NCBI RefSeq assembly: GCF_030812785.1
Contig: NZ_JAUSTJ010000002.1
Span: 1,612,001-1,676,000 of the forward strand
Source: Sphingomonas kyeonggiensis
GTDB lineage: Bacteria > Pseudomonadota > Alphaproteobacteria > Sphingomonadales > Sphingomonadaceae
Direction: 5' to 3'
DNA length: 64,000 nucleotides
In this document: positions 52,104-59,978 of the stretch, piece after piece
Layout of the letters: every line of letters begins with the position of its first letter
Numbering within the stretch: position 1 is the stretch's first letter
The notes under the pieces: generated by a model
Told to the model about the DNA's origin: nothing
Database searches by the model: none
What the model saw: the letters and a program-made list of their open reading frames with translations, nothing else
Program-made: the position numbers and the translations under genes

Positions 52104-52568
52104 ATGGGAATGAAGTTGTCGATGCTCGCGCTGGGCGGCGCGGGCCTGCTCGCCCTGGCGGGGCTCTGGTTCGTCCAGGGCAGTGCCGAGAGCGGGAGCA
52201 AGCCGCCCGCCGAGGGCGTGGTCGTCACCGCCGCACCGGTGGTCACGGCGCGCGATGCGCCGGCGCCTGCCGTCATCGTGCCGGGCAATGCGCCGGTCAT
52301 GCCGGACAAGGTGATCGCGCATGTCCGCCAGGCCTATCCCCTGCTCGAGAAGGTGGATTTCAGCTGCGACACGCGCGGCTGCGCAGTCACCGCGACGATC
52401 CCGCCGCCGACCGGAGAGGAATTCCTCGCCAGGCGGCAGGAGATGCTGCTCGGCGGGCTGGCGAAGGTAGTCGCGGCGGACGGATACCGGATGCAGGGCC
52501 CGGTCCAGATGGACGAGGTGGAGAGCAACCTCTTCCATATCCGCGCATCGGTCGTGGCGGCGCGATAG
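52104..52568 (+). CDS. hypothetical membrane-anchored protein
   Basis: A 154-residue protein with a signal-anchor helix (about 6-24, LSMLALGGAGLLALAGLWF), a Pro/Ala-rich linker and a C-terminal region with two cysteines in DFSCDTRGCAV, which probably form a disulfide. I do not recognise it. GAGG lies before the ATG at 52104; a GTG at 52083 and an ATG two codons on are alternatives. It follows the NLP gene by 63 bases and may share its transcript. Confidence 0.7.
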   Translation: MGMKLSMLALGGAGLLALAGLWFVQGSAESGSKPPAEGVVVTAAPVVTARDAPAPAVIVPGNAPVMPDKVIAHVRQAYPLLEKVDFSCDTRGCAVTATIPPPTGEEFLARRQEMLLGGLAKVVAADGYRMQGPVQMDEVESNLFHIRASVVAAR

Positions 52569-52616
52569 ACGCCAGGACGGACGCCCCGGCCAGCGGGACG
52601 CACCGCGGGAAAGAGA

Positions 52617-52847
52617 TTACTTCTTGCCGCCGCGCCAGTAGAGCAGGCCGGCGACGATCGCGGCCGATCCGATGCCGATCGCGGCGCCCATGCCGATCTG
52701 CTTGGCATCGGGCTTCCAGCGCTTCTTGGCCTCGGCGATGTCCTTCACCGCTTGGAGCGCCTCGCTGCCCTCGTGATGGTCGTGCGGCGCTTCCTCGATC
52801 GGATAGGGCGACCGGGCTTCCTGCGGCTTGGGCGGGGTCTTGCTCAT
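52617..52847 (-). CDS. small hypothetical protein with one membrane helix
   Basis: A 76-residue protein with a soluble, acidic-basic first half (PYPIEEAPHDHHEGSEALQAV) and a single hydrophobic segment near the C-terminus (GMGAAIGIGSAAIVAGLLYW), ending in lysines. AAGGAAG precedes the ATG. I do not recognise it. It is divergent from the aminotransferase gene. Confidence 0.72.
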   Translation of the reverse strand: MSKTPPKPQEARSPYPIEEAPHDHHEGSEALQAVKDIAEAKKRWKPDAKQIGMGAAIGIGSAAIVAGLLYWRGGKK

Positions 52848-52931
52848 GATCTTCCTTTATTGATGCAAGCCTGAACGCCGGCCTAATGCGGCGGTTGCAC
52901 CCCAAGATGCAAGCCGCCACAAGCTTGCTCC

Positions 52932-54089
52932 ATGAACCCGCTCTACGCCCGGATGGGCACCACCATCTTCGAAGCCATGTCCGCCCGCGCCCGCGAGACC
53001 GGGGCGATCAACCTGGGCCAGGGCTTTGCCGACGGGCGCGGGCCCGAGGCAGTTCTGCAGGCCGCAGCAAAGGCGGTGCTCGAGAAGTCGAACCAGTATC
53101 CACCGATGATCGGCCTGCCCGAGCTGCGCGGCGCGGTGGCCGACCATTATGCGCGCCACCAGGCGCTCAACCTCGCCGCCGAGGAAGTGGTGGTCACCTC
53201 GGGCGCGACCGAGGCGCTGGCCGCGGCGATCTTCGCCTGTGTCAGCCCCGGCGACGAGGTGATCTGCTTCCAGCCGCTCTACGACGCCTATGTGCCGCTG
53301 ATCCGCCAGGCCGGCGGCGTGCCCAAATTCGTGCGGCTGAGCCCGCCCGAATGGAAGATCGACAAGGCGGCGCTCGAGGCCGCGGTCTCCAGCAAGACCA
53401 GGGTGCTGCTGCTCAACAACCCGCTCAATCCTGCCGCGACGATGTGCGGCGCGGACGAGCTGGCGATGCTGGCGGACTTCTGCGTCAGCCACGATCTGAC
53501 CGCGATCTGCGACGAGGTCTGGGAGCATGTCACCTTCGACGGCGCGCGCCACCTTCCGCTGATCGGCTTCCCCGGCATGCGCGAGCGCACCGTGAAGATC
53601 GGATCGGCCGGCAAGATCTTCGCGCTGACCGGCTTCAAGGTCGGCTGGATCTGCGCCGCCCCTGCCCTCGCCCGGGTGATCTCCAAGGCGCACCAGTTCC
53701 TCACCTTCACCACCCCGCCCAACCTGCAATGGGCAGTGGCCGAAGGGCTCGCAACACAGGACGCCTGGGTGCAGGAGGCGCGCCATCGCTTCCAGCATGG
53801 CCGCGACCGGCTCCGCGCCGGGCTCGAAGGCGCGGGCTTCGCGGTGCTGCCGAGTGCAGCGACCTATTTCCTCTCGGTCGACCTCACCGCATCGGGCATC
53901 AGCCTCGACGATGTCAGCTTCGCCAACAAGCTGATCGACGAGGCGGGCGTCGCCTCGATCCCGGTCTCGGCCTTTTACGCCGAGGACGCGGTGACCAACG
54001 TCCTGCGCTTCTGCTTCGTCAAGGAGGACGCGACGCTCGACGCCGCGATCACCCGAATCGCCGAAGCGCGCGGTCGATTGGCCGGCTGA
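52932..54089 (+). CDS. PLP-dependent class I/II aminotransferase (methionine/kynurenine aminotransferase type)
   Basis: A 385-residue aminotransferase. The PLP Lys228 lies in GSAGKIFALTGFKVGW, the Asp-Glu-Val in ICDEVWEHV and the pyridoxal contact in YPPMIGLPELR. The pattern NLGQGFADGRGPEAV and the family of YbdL/KAT-type enzymes fit best, so methionine, kynurenine or an aromatic amino acid is a likely substrate. It could feed the methionine salvage operon 1 kb downstream, where methionine must be regenerated from its oxoacid KMTB; that link is inference. Confidence 0.87.
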   Translation: MNPLYARMGTTIFEAMSARARETGAINLGQGFADGRGPEAVLQAAAKAVLEKSNQYPPMIGLPELRGAVADHYARHQALNLAAEEVVVTSGATEALAAAIFACVSPGDEVICFQPLYDAYVPLIRQAGGVPKFVRLSPPEWKIDKAALEAAVSSKTRVLLLNNPLNPAATMCGADELAMLADFCVSHDLTAICDEVWEHVTFDGARHLPLIGFPGMRERTVKIGSAGKIFALTGFKVGWICAAPALARVISKAHQFLTFTTPPNLQWAVAEGLATQDAWVQEARHRFQHGRDRLRAGLEGAGFAVLPSAATYFLSVDLTASGISLDDVSFANKLIDEAGVASIPVSAFYAEDAVTNVLRFCFVKEDATLDAAITRIAEARGRLAG

Positions 54090-54206
54090 TCGAACGACTC
54101 GGGCGCGCGGCATTTCACCGACGTAAAAGTCCGCTTCACCGCGCAAGGCGCAACTCGGCTCGTTTCCGGCACGTTCGCCGGCCGCGGGACAAACTGGAGT
54201 TGTACC

Positions 54207-54914
54207 ATGCGTAACATGAAGCTGCTGATGCGCGGCGCCGCCGTGACCGCGCTGCTCGTCGCGACCCCGTCGCTTGCCCAGAGCCGTATCGACCGCGCGC
54301 GCACCGCCGTCGCGGAGGCCACCGCCAAGGTGGAAGCGGCGCAGACCGCGGGCGCGGAAACCTATGCCACCGATTCCATGGCCAAGGCCCAGGAGGCACT
54401 GCGCGTCGCCAAGGACCAGCTGGCACGCGACCATCGCGATTCGACGATCAACGAGGCGCGCCGCGCCTCGGGCCTGGCCGACCAGGCACTGGCCGAAGCC
54501 GAGCGCAACAAGGGCGACGCGATCGCCGCCGAACGCGACGCGCGCCGTGATGCGCAGGTCGCGGCGGCCAATGCCTCGGCCAATGCGGCAGCCGAGGCCA
54601 GCCAGCGCGAGGCCGCCCAGGACGCGGCGGTGACCGCACAGAGCGATGCGGCGGCGGCCAATGCCCGTGCGGATGCGGCGGCCCAGGCAGCCCAGTCGGC
54701 CGCGGCGGATGCGGCGGCGGCACGTGCCGCGGCGGCCCAGCCGGTCGCGACCACGATCGAGACCACCACGACCCAGCCGGCGCGCACCTATTCCTCGGCG
54801 CGTACCACCACGCGCAAGGTCGTGAAGAAGCCGGTGCGCAAGACCACCACGACAGTCACGCGCCCGGCGGCGTCGACCACCACCACCACGACGGTGAAGA
54901 CCGAGCCGCGCTGA
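54207..54914 (+). CDS. Ala-rich coiled-coil exported protein (DUF4398-like)
   Basis: A 235-residue exported protein with a Sec signal (NMKLLMRGAAVTALLVATPSLA). A DUF4398-like helical domain (RARTAVAEATAKVEAAQTAGAETYA, then MAKAQEALRVAKDQLAR) leads into a long Ala-rich coiled coil (about 85-170) and a Thr/Lys-rich tail with TTTTVTRPAAS repeats. Such proteins are thought to be envelope structural proteins, but no role is shown. The composition makes alignment of the tail unreliable. Confidence 0.78.
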   Translation: MRNMKLLMRGAAVTALLVATPSLAQSRIDRARTAVAEATAKVEAAQTAGAETYATDSMAKAQEALRVAKDQLARDHRDSTINEARRASGLADQALAEAERNKGDAIAAERDARRDAQVAAANASANAAAEASQREAAQDAAVTAQSDAAAANARADAAAQAAQSAAADAAAARAAAAQPVATTIETTTTQPARTYSSARTTTRKVVKKPVRKTTTTVTRPAASTTTTTTVKTEPR

Positions 54915-54935
54915 GCGGGCTCGCCAACAACCAAC

Positions 54936-54964
54936 CGTCACCCCGGCACAAGGCTGGGGTGACG
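54936..54964. repeat. single REP unit (family A)
   Basis: CGTCACCCCGGC-ACAAG-GCTGGGGTGACG: 12-base arms with one mismatch, 22 bases after the coiled-coil gene stop, in the gap before the convergent mtnA. It may serve as a bidirectional terminator-like element. Confidence 0.7.
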
Positions 54965-55010
54965 AGGGATTGGCCTGGCCAGGAAGCGACTGGAGAGCCG
55001 CTGATATCCC

Positions 55011-56057
55011 TCAGATCCGGTCCAGCACCCCGCGCTCGGTGATGTAACCCGTCACCAGGCGTGCGGGCGTCACGTCGAATGCTGGATTGGCGGCGGGGGA
55101 ATCGGTTACCCGGACAGTGCCGATTTCCCCGCTTGCCAGCGGCCCGGTCAACCGGGTCAGCTCGTCGGCGCTGCGTTCCTCGATGGGGATGTCGGCACCG
55201 CTTTCGGTATTGGGATCGAAGGTCGTGTAGGGCAGCGCGACATAGAAGGGCACGTCGTTATCGCGCGCGGCGAGCGCCTTCAGGTACGTGCCGATCTTGT
55301 TGCAGACATCGCCGTTGCGGGTGACGCGATCGGTGCCGACCACCACTGCGTCCACCTGCCCCTTCATCATCAGCAGGCCGCCGGCATTGTCGGCGATCAC
55401 CGTGTGCGGAACGCCATGGTTGCGCAGCTCGAAGGCCGTGAGCAGCGCCCCCTGGTTGCGCGGACGGGTCTCGTCGACCCAGACATGGACCGGAATCCCC
55501 GCATCATGCGCGAGATAGATCGGCGCGGTGGCGGTGCCATAGTCGACCGTCGCGAGCCAGCCGGCATTGCAATGGGTGAGGATGTTGAGCGGCCGGTCCG
55601 GGTTCTTCGCATGCAGCGCCTTGAACAGTTCCAAGCCATGCTCGCCGATCGAACGGCAGAGCCCGGCATCCTCGTCGCAGATCGCATCGGCGCGGGCAAA
55701 GGCGGCCTCGGCACGTTCCGCCTCGGGCAGGTCCTTCACCGCGACGCGGACTTCGTCGAGCGCCCAGCGCAGGTTGATCGCGGTCGGGCGCGTCTCGTGG
55801 AGCTTGTCATAGGCCGCCTGGAGGCTGGCGTCGCCCGGATCGACCGCCAGCGCCATCGCATAGCCATAGGCCGCGGTGGCGCCGATCATCGGGGCGCCGC
55901 GCGTCCACATCTCGCGGATCGCGACCGCAGCGGCATCGACGTCACGCAACTCTACCCAGCGGATTTCCCAGGGCAGCTGGCGCTGGTCGAGGATGACCGC
56001 GCCCTTGCCGTCTTCGGTGCGGCGGATCGAGCGCGTGGGCTTGCCTTCGAGGATCAT
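55011..56057 (-). CDS. mtnA: S-methyl-5-thioribose-1-phosphate isomerase
   Basis: A 348-residue enzyme that turns methylthioribose-1-phosphate into methylthioribulose-1-phosphate in the methionine salvage pathway. The family's catalytic Cys is in LTHCNAGW and the Asp in [12 protein letters not shown]. The start overlaps mtnC in ATGA, making a coupled unit. The operon order is mtnB-mtnD-mtnC-mtnA. The gene that makes methylthioribose-1-phosphate (mtnK or a phosphorylase) is not in the window. Confidence 0.95.
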   Translation of the reverse strand: MILEGKPTRSIRRTEDGKGAVILDQRQLPWEIRWVELRDVDAAAVAIREMWTRGAPMIGATAAYGYAMALAVDPGDASLQAAYDKLHETRPTAINLRWALDEVRVAVKDLPEAERAEAAFARADAICDEDAGLCRSIGEHGLELFKALHAKNPDRPLNILTHCNAGWLATVDYGTATAPIYLAHDAGIPVHVWVDETRPRNQGALLTAFELRNHGVPHTVIADNAGGLLMMKGQVDAVVVGTDRVTRNGDVCNKIGTYLKALAARDNDVPFYVALPYTTFDPNTESGADIPIEERSADELTRLTGPLASGEIGTVRVTDSPAANPAFDVTPARLVTGYITERGVLDRI

Positions 56058-56692
56058 GGGAGGACTTCCGCGAGAGTATGGACGTCGGCCGGGCCGCCGG
56101 CGCGATCGATCAGCAGCGCCTGGAGCCCCGCCTCGCGGGCGGCATCGACCTCGGCCGGCATGTCCGAGACGAAGAGCAGCCCGGACGGCGCGAGGCCGAG
56201 CGCATCGGCGATCTTCGTATAGGAATCCGCCTCGCGCTTGGGGCCGGTGGTGGTATCGAAATAGTGGCTGAGCAGCGGCGTGAGGTCGCCGGCGATCGAA
56301 TGGCCGAAGATCAGCTTCTGGGCCGCGATCGAGCCCGAGGAATAGATGTTCACCTGAAGCCCGGCACCGGTCCAGCGGCGCAGCGCCTCGGGCGTGTCAG
56401 GATAGACATGCCCCTTGAGCTCGCCATCGGCATAGCCCTGGGCCCAGATCAGGCCCTGGAGCGTCTTGAGCGGGGTCGCCTTGCGGTCCTCGTCGATCCA
56501 CTGGATCAGCGTGGCGACCGGATCCTCGCCCGGCACTTCGGCGAGGATCGGCGCGGCGACTTCCGGGTTCGCTTCGACGAAGGCCGCCAGATGCTTGCGG
56601 GCATAGGGAAACAGCTCGTCGGCGACGAAGCTGATGCTGCTCGTCGTGCCTTCGATGTCGAGGAGGATGGCTTTGGGTGGGGTGTGGGTCAT
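56054..56692 (-). CDS. mtnC: acireductone synthase (enolase-phosphatase)
   Basis: A 212-residue HAD-superfamily enzyme with both enolase and phosphatase activity, making acireductone from diketomethylthiopentyl phosphate. The HAD nucleophile is [10 protein letters not shown], with Glu in the variant of the DxDGT motif that is typical for Mtn[11 protein letters not shown] and [13 protein letters not shown] follow. GGAAGAG precedes the ATG at 56692. A palindromic repeat lies between mtnD and this gene, which is unusual inside an otherwise coupled operon. Confidence 0.95.
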   Translation of the reverse strand: MTHTPPKAILLDIEGTTSSISFVADELFPYARKHLAAFVEANPEVAAPILAEVPGEDPVATLIQWIDEDRKATPLKTLQGLIWAQGYADGELKGHVYPDTPEALRRWTGAGLQVNIYSSGSIAAQKLIFGHSIAGDLTPLLSHYFDTTTGPKREADSYTKIADALGLAPSGLLFVSDMPAEVDAAREAGLQALLIDRAGGPADVHTLAEVLP

Positions 56693-56703
56693 GCTCTTCC
56701 TAT

Positions 56704-56810
56704 CGTCATCCCCGCGAAAGCGGGGACCCATCTCCCGGACTGTCCCTCAACACACCCGTTGTTTGCGCCGAAAGTGCAGGAGATGGGGCCCCGCTTTCGC
56801 GGGGGTGACG
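56704..56810. repeat. paired palindromic repeat (REP family A) between mtnD and mtnC
   Basis: Arms 56704-56735 and 56779-56810, 32 bases each with two mismatches, of the CGTCATCCCCGCGAAAGCGGGG type. It splits the mtn operon and may limit or buffer expression of mtnC-mtnA relative to mtnB-mtnD. Confidence 0.87.
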
Positions 56811-56818
56811 GCTATTTG

Positions 56819-57367
56819 TCAGACGGCTTCAGGCTCGTGCCGCGGGAACCGGTCCGCGATCGGGTCGCCGGTGAAGTTGGCGATCCAGCCGTCCGCATTG
56901 GTGAACAGGCGGATCGCGGTGAACCTGGGAGAGGGTCCCATGTCGAACCAGTGGCGGGTGCCGGCAGGAACCGAGATCAGGTCGCCCTCCTCGCACAGCA
57001 CGGCGTAGATCTTCTCGCCTTCGCGCAGAGTGAACAGCCCCTCGCCTTCGACGAAGAAGCGGACCTCGTCCTCCGAATGGCGATGCTCGGAGAGGAACTT
57101 GGTGCGCAGGTTCGCCTTCTCCGGGTGATCGGGGACCATGCGGATGACGTCGACCGACTGATAGCCGTTCTCGGCCTTCAGGCGCTCGACCTCGGGGGCG
57201 AAGGCCTGCAGCACCTCGTCCTGTCCGGCATCGCTGGCGAGCGGACGCGAGGGCCATTGCTCGAAGCGCACGCCGATGGGCTGGAGCGCGGCGGCGATCT
57301 CGGCCGCGTCGCGCGTGTCGGTAGTCGGCGCCCCGCCGGCCTCGTCGAAGATCCTCAGATGGGTCAT
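56819..57367 (-). CDS. mtnD: acireductone dioxygenase
   Basis: A 182-residue cupin enzyme that cleaves acireductone to formate and the oxoacid KMTB with iron, or off-pathway products with nickel. The metal ligands are visible: His95, His97, Glu101 in EHRHSEDEVRF, and His139 in AGTRHWFD. It begins in ATGA overlap with mtnB; an ATG nine bases earlier is in frame too. The open frame extends far upstream, but that is mtnB antisense-frame shadow. Confidence 0.95.
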   Translation of the reverse strand: MTHLRIFDEAGGAPTTDTRDAAEIAAALQPIGVRFEQWPSRPLASDAGQDEVLQAFAPEVERLKAENGYQSVDVIRMVPDHPEKANLRTKFLSEHRHSEDEVRFFVEGEGLFTLREGEKIYAVLCEEGDLISVPAGTRHWFDMGPSPRFTAIRLFTNADGWIANFTGDPIADRFPRHEPEAV

Positions 57368-57981
57368 CGTTTCCATGCCCTTTCGGCCAGTTCGGCGGCG
57401 ATCAGCCATTCGGTGCCCTCGAGCACGCGCTCGGCCTCGGCCAGGTCCTTGCCCCAGGCATAGAGCCCGTGGCTGCGGATAAGATAGGCCGGCGCGGCGT
57501 TCGGCGCCAGCAAGGCGGGACGGATCGCCTCCTCGATCACCGCCATGTCCTGGCTGTTGTCGACGATCGGCAGGCGGATCTCGGCCTCGTGCGTGGTGTT
57601 GCCCGGGAAGACCTTGAGCATCTCGTGCCCGGCGAACACCCATTCGCTGGCATCGGCGGCGGCGCGGCTCATGCCCACGGCCTCGGGCGAATGGCCGTGC
57701 AGGACGGCGCCGACGTTCGGGAACAGCCGGTAGATCGACAAATGCAGATCGGTCTCGGCCGAGGGCTTGCCCGGGGTGAGCGGCTTCCCTTCCAGATCGA
57801 CGCGCATGATGCCTGCGGGAGTCAGCCGCCCCTTGTGCCAGCCGGACACGGTGACGGCGATGCTGCCGTCATCGAGGCGGACGGAATAGTTGCCGGCGGT
57901 GGCAGGGGCCCAGCCGCGCGCATCGAGCCGGCGGCCGACCTCGACCAGGGCGTTGGCGGCATCTTCGAAGGACATCGTCAT
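57364..57981 (-). CDS. mtnB: methylthioribulose-1-phosphate dehydratase
   Basis: A 205-residue class II aldolase-like zinc enzyme, dehydrating methylthioribulose-1-phosphate. The metal-binding His-x-His is in LHGHSPEA, and another His in LIRSHGLYAW. The N-terminal GWAPATAGNYSVRL is characteristic of MtnB. The first ATG and one two codons later are both possible. It is the first gene of the operon; its promoter is in the short gap before the L,D-transpeptidase gene. Confidence 0.94.
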   Translation of the reverse strand: MTMSFEDAANALVEVGRRLDARGWAPATAGNYSVRLDDGSIAVTVSGWHKGRLTPAGIMRVDLEGKPLTPGKPSAETDLHLSIYRLFPNVGAVLHGHSPEAVGMSRAAADASEWVFAGHEMLKVFPGNTTHEAEIRLPIVDNSQDMAVIEEAIRPALLAPNAAPAYLIRSHGLYAWGKDLAEAERVLEGTEWLIAAELAERAWKR

Positions 57982-58026
57982 GGAATCGCGCTTAGCCGAT
58001 CCAAAGCGTCGCGCGCATTACAGAAT

Positions 58027-58743
58027 TTATTTCGAGCCGCGACGCGGCAGCGGCTGGACGATCTCGCGGGCCGGGCCCGTTGTCCAGCTCGCCGGCTGGA
58101 TCCGCAGGCGCGGGGCGGTGCCCGGCATGGTGACCATGTTGAACGCCTCGCCGCCCAGGTTGCGGGCATCGGCCATCAGCAGCGGCGTCGGCGGCACCGC
58201 ACGCACGGGGTCGAGCACTGGCTCGTCGGTGACCATCACGTCGCCGCCGAGCTCGGTCAGCGCATAGAGCTGCTTGGCGAAGGCGGCGGGGAAGCGGATG
58301 CAGCCGTGCGATGCGGGATAGCCCGGCAGGCGCCCGGCATGGAGCGCGATCCCGTCCCAGGTCAGCCGCTGCATGAAGGGCATGGGCGCGTTCGAATAGA
58401 GGTTCGAACGGTGGAAGACCTTCTTCTGCAGGATGGTGAAGGCGCCGACCGGCGTCTCGTGCCCGTCCGATCCGGTCGACACGGTGCTGGCGCCGACCAG
58501 ATGGCCGCCGCGATAGATGTACGCGCGCTGGTCCGGGATGCTGACCACGATCGAGACCGGATCCCAGTCGTTGGTGCTCGCCTTGATCAGCTGGGGTTCC
58601 TCATACCAGGCCCATTGCCCGTTGCGCAGCGACGAGGGCGCCGCCTGCATCGTGTCCGATGCGGCGACCTGCGCGGTGGCGGGAATGGCGGGAAGGATCG
58701 TGGCACTGGCCAGGAGAAGGACGGCAAGGACGCCGGAACGCAT
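58027..58743 (-). CDS. L,D-transpeptidase (YkuD family), exported
   Basis: A 238-residue exported enzyme with a Sec signal (RSGVLAVLLLASATILPAIPATAQ). The YkuD catalytic region is complete: HAGRLPGYPASHGCIR, with the nucleophilic Cys in SHGC. It links meso-diaminopimelate or lipoprotein to peptidoglycan in the periplasm (3-3 or anchoring cross-links). The ATG at 58743 gives the proper signal; the longer frame does not. It is divergent from another L,D-transpeptidase gene. Confidence 0.92.
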   Translation of the reverse strand: MRSGVLAVLLLASATILPAIPATAQVAASDTMQAAPSSLRNGQWAWYEEPQLIKASTNDWDPVSIVVSIPDQRAYIYRGGHLVGASTVSTGSDGHETPVGAFTILQKKVFHRSNLYSNAPMPFMQRLTWDGIALHAGRLPGYPASHGCIRFPAAFAKQLYALTELGGDVMVTDEPVLDPVRAVPPTPLLMADARNLGGEAFNMVTMPGTAPRLRIQPASWTTGPAREIVQPLPRRGSK

Positions 58744-59005
58744 CAAACAGCTCTCCGAATCCGCGAGCCGGGACGGCTCAGGGCGATTCCTTAACGAAAT
58801 TAACCTAATTTCGTGCCGCTGCCGAATCGGACATATTTCGCGTGCGCAAATCGCTGGCAATGTTCCGGATTTCGGCGGGCCTTCGGCGAACCGGGCATGC
58901 GTTGCGGCGAGTCGCGCAACTTGGGACGGATGTTAAGCGCCGCGCTTACCATCTGTCTGATATAGATTCCCCCAAGGGGTAAAGCAGCGGGTTCTTTGGA
59001 TAGTG

Positions 59006-59722
59006 ATGGATAGCCTCGATACGATTCAGACGCGTCGCGCCTTGCTGAAGGCTGCGATGGTGATGGCGAGTGGCGCGGTGGTTTCGGCCTGCGCTTCGCG
59101 CACGATCAACACCGCGATGGCGCCGGCACCGATGCCGGTCCCCGCCCCCGTCCCGGCAATTCCCAAGGCGCCCGAACTGGCTGCCGCCCCCAAGGTGCCC
59201 GGCGTCCCCAACGGCATCCGCCCCGAGCTGTTCAAGAAGGCGCTGGCGGCGCTCAACCGCCATTCGATGCGCATCCCGTCGCACGATCGGATCGCGATCG
59301 CCGACTTCGCCACCTCGTCGAACAACCAGCGCTTCCATGTCGTCAACCTCGGCACCGGCCAGGTCGAGCGCTTCCTCGTCGCGCATGGCATCGGCTCGGA
59401 TCCGAACCATAGCGGCATGCTCCAGCGCTTCTCGAACGAAGTGAATTCGGAAGCGACCTGCGAAGGCGCGTTCCTCACCGCCGACTATTATGTCGGCAAG
59501 CATGGCGACTCGCAGCGCCTGCTCGGGCTGGACCCGACCAACAACAACGCGCTGGACCGCGCGATCGTGGTCCACTCGGCCTGGTATGCGAACGAGGACA
59601 TGATCGCCAGGCACGGCAAGCTCGGCCGCAGCCAGGGCTGCTTCGCGGTGGGCGAGAACCAGCTGGCCAAGCTGTTCGAGCGGCTTGGCCCGGGCCGGAT
59701 GATCTACGCCGCCAAGGTCTGA
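59006..59722 (+). CDS. murein L,D-transpeptidase catalytic-domain protein (YkuD_2 type), lipoprotein/Tat-like signal
   Basis: A 238-residue envelope protein of a second L,D-transpeptidase family. The catalytic part contains VVHSAWYANEDMI and GRSQGCFAV, with His and Cys conserved. The N-terminus combines twin arginines (TRRALLKAA) with a lipobox (VSAC), so it may be a Tat-exported lipoprotein. A Pro/Ala-rich linker follows. The ATG at 59006 was preferred to the GTG three bases before. It is divergent from the other L,D-transpeptidase gene, 262 bases apart, and both have separate promoters in the gap. Two hairpins follow the stop. Confidence 0.86.
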   Translation: MDSLDTIQTRRALLKAAMVMASGAVVSACASRTINTAMAPAPMPVPAPVPAIPKAPELAAAPKVPGVPNGIRPELFKKALAALNRHSMRIPSHDRIAIADFATSSNNQRFHVVNLGTGQVERFLVAHGIGSDPNHSGMLQRFSNEVNSEATCEGAFLTADYYVGKHGDSQRLLGLDPTNNNALDRAIVVHSAWYANEDMIARHGKLGRSQGCFAVGENQLAKLFERLGPGRMIYAAKV

Positions 59723-59731
59723 GCCCATCCC

Positions 59732-59753
59732 ACCGGGACGATCCTGTCCCGGT
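59732..59753 (+). terminator. first hairpin after the YkuD_2 gene
   Basis: ACCGGGAC-GATCCT-GTCCCGGT, a perfect 8-bp stem nine bases after the stop codon. It lacks a T-run but precedes a stronger terminator. Confidence 0.5.
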
Positions 59754-59782
59754 TGCGATGTAGGATTTCGCATGTTTCGCTG

Positions 59783-59820
59783 GAGCGGTCGGGACCCTGG
59801 TCCCGGCCGCTCTTTGCTTT
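59783..59820 (+). terminator. intrinsic terminator after the YkuD_2 gene
   Basis: A 14-bp stem (59783-59796 with 59799-59812, one G-T pair) with a tight loop, followed by TTTGCTTT. It ends transcription of the L,D-transpeptidase gene before the convergent membrane-protein gene. Confidence 0.8.
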
Positions 59821-59978
59821 GTAGGAAAGATAGGATCAGCTGCGCGCAAGGATATTGCGAGATGCGCGGCGGTACCGGGAAATCAGGGAAAATAGGCGCC
59901 CCGAAAACCCGCTCTCGGGCTGTACTTCGTGTACTTTGGCGAGTCGCCGCCGCTCTCGATGTTGGATGACGACCCCGC

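Noticed and set aside
53288..53722. Minus-strand open frame inside the aminotransferase gene
   Set aside because: It is a shadow of the recognised aminotransferase gene with no domain of its own.
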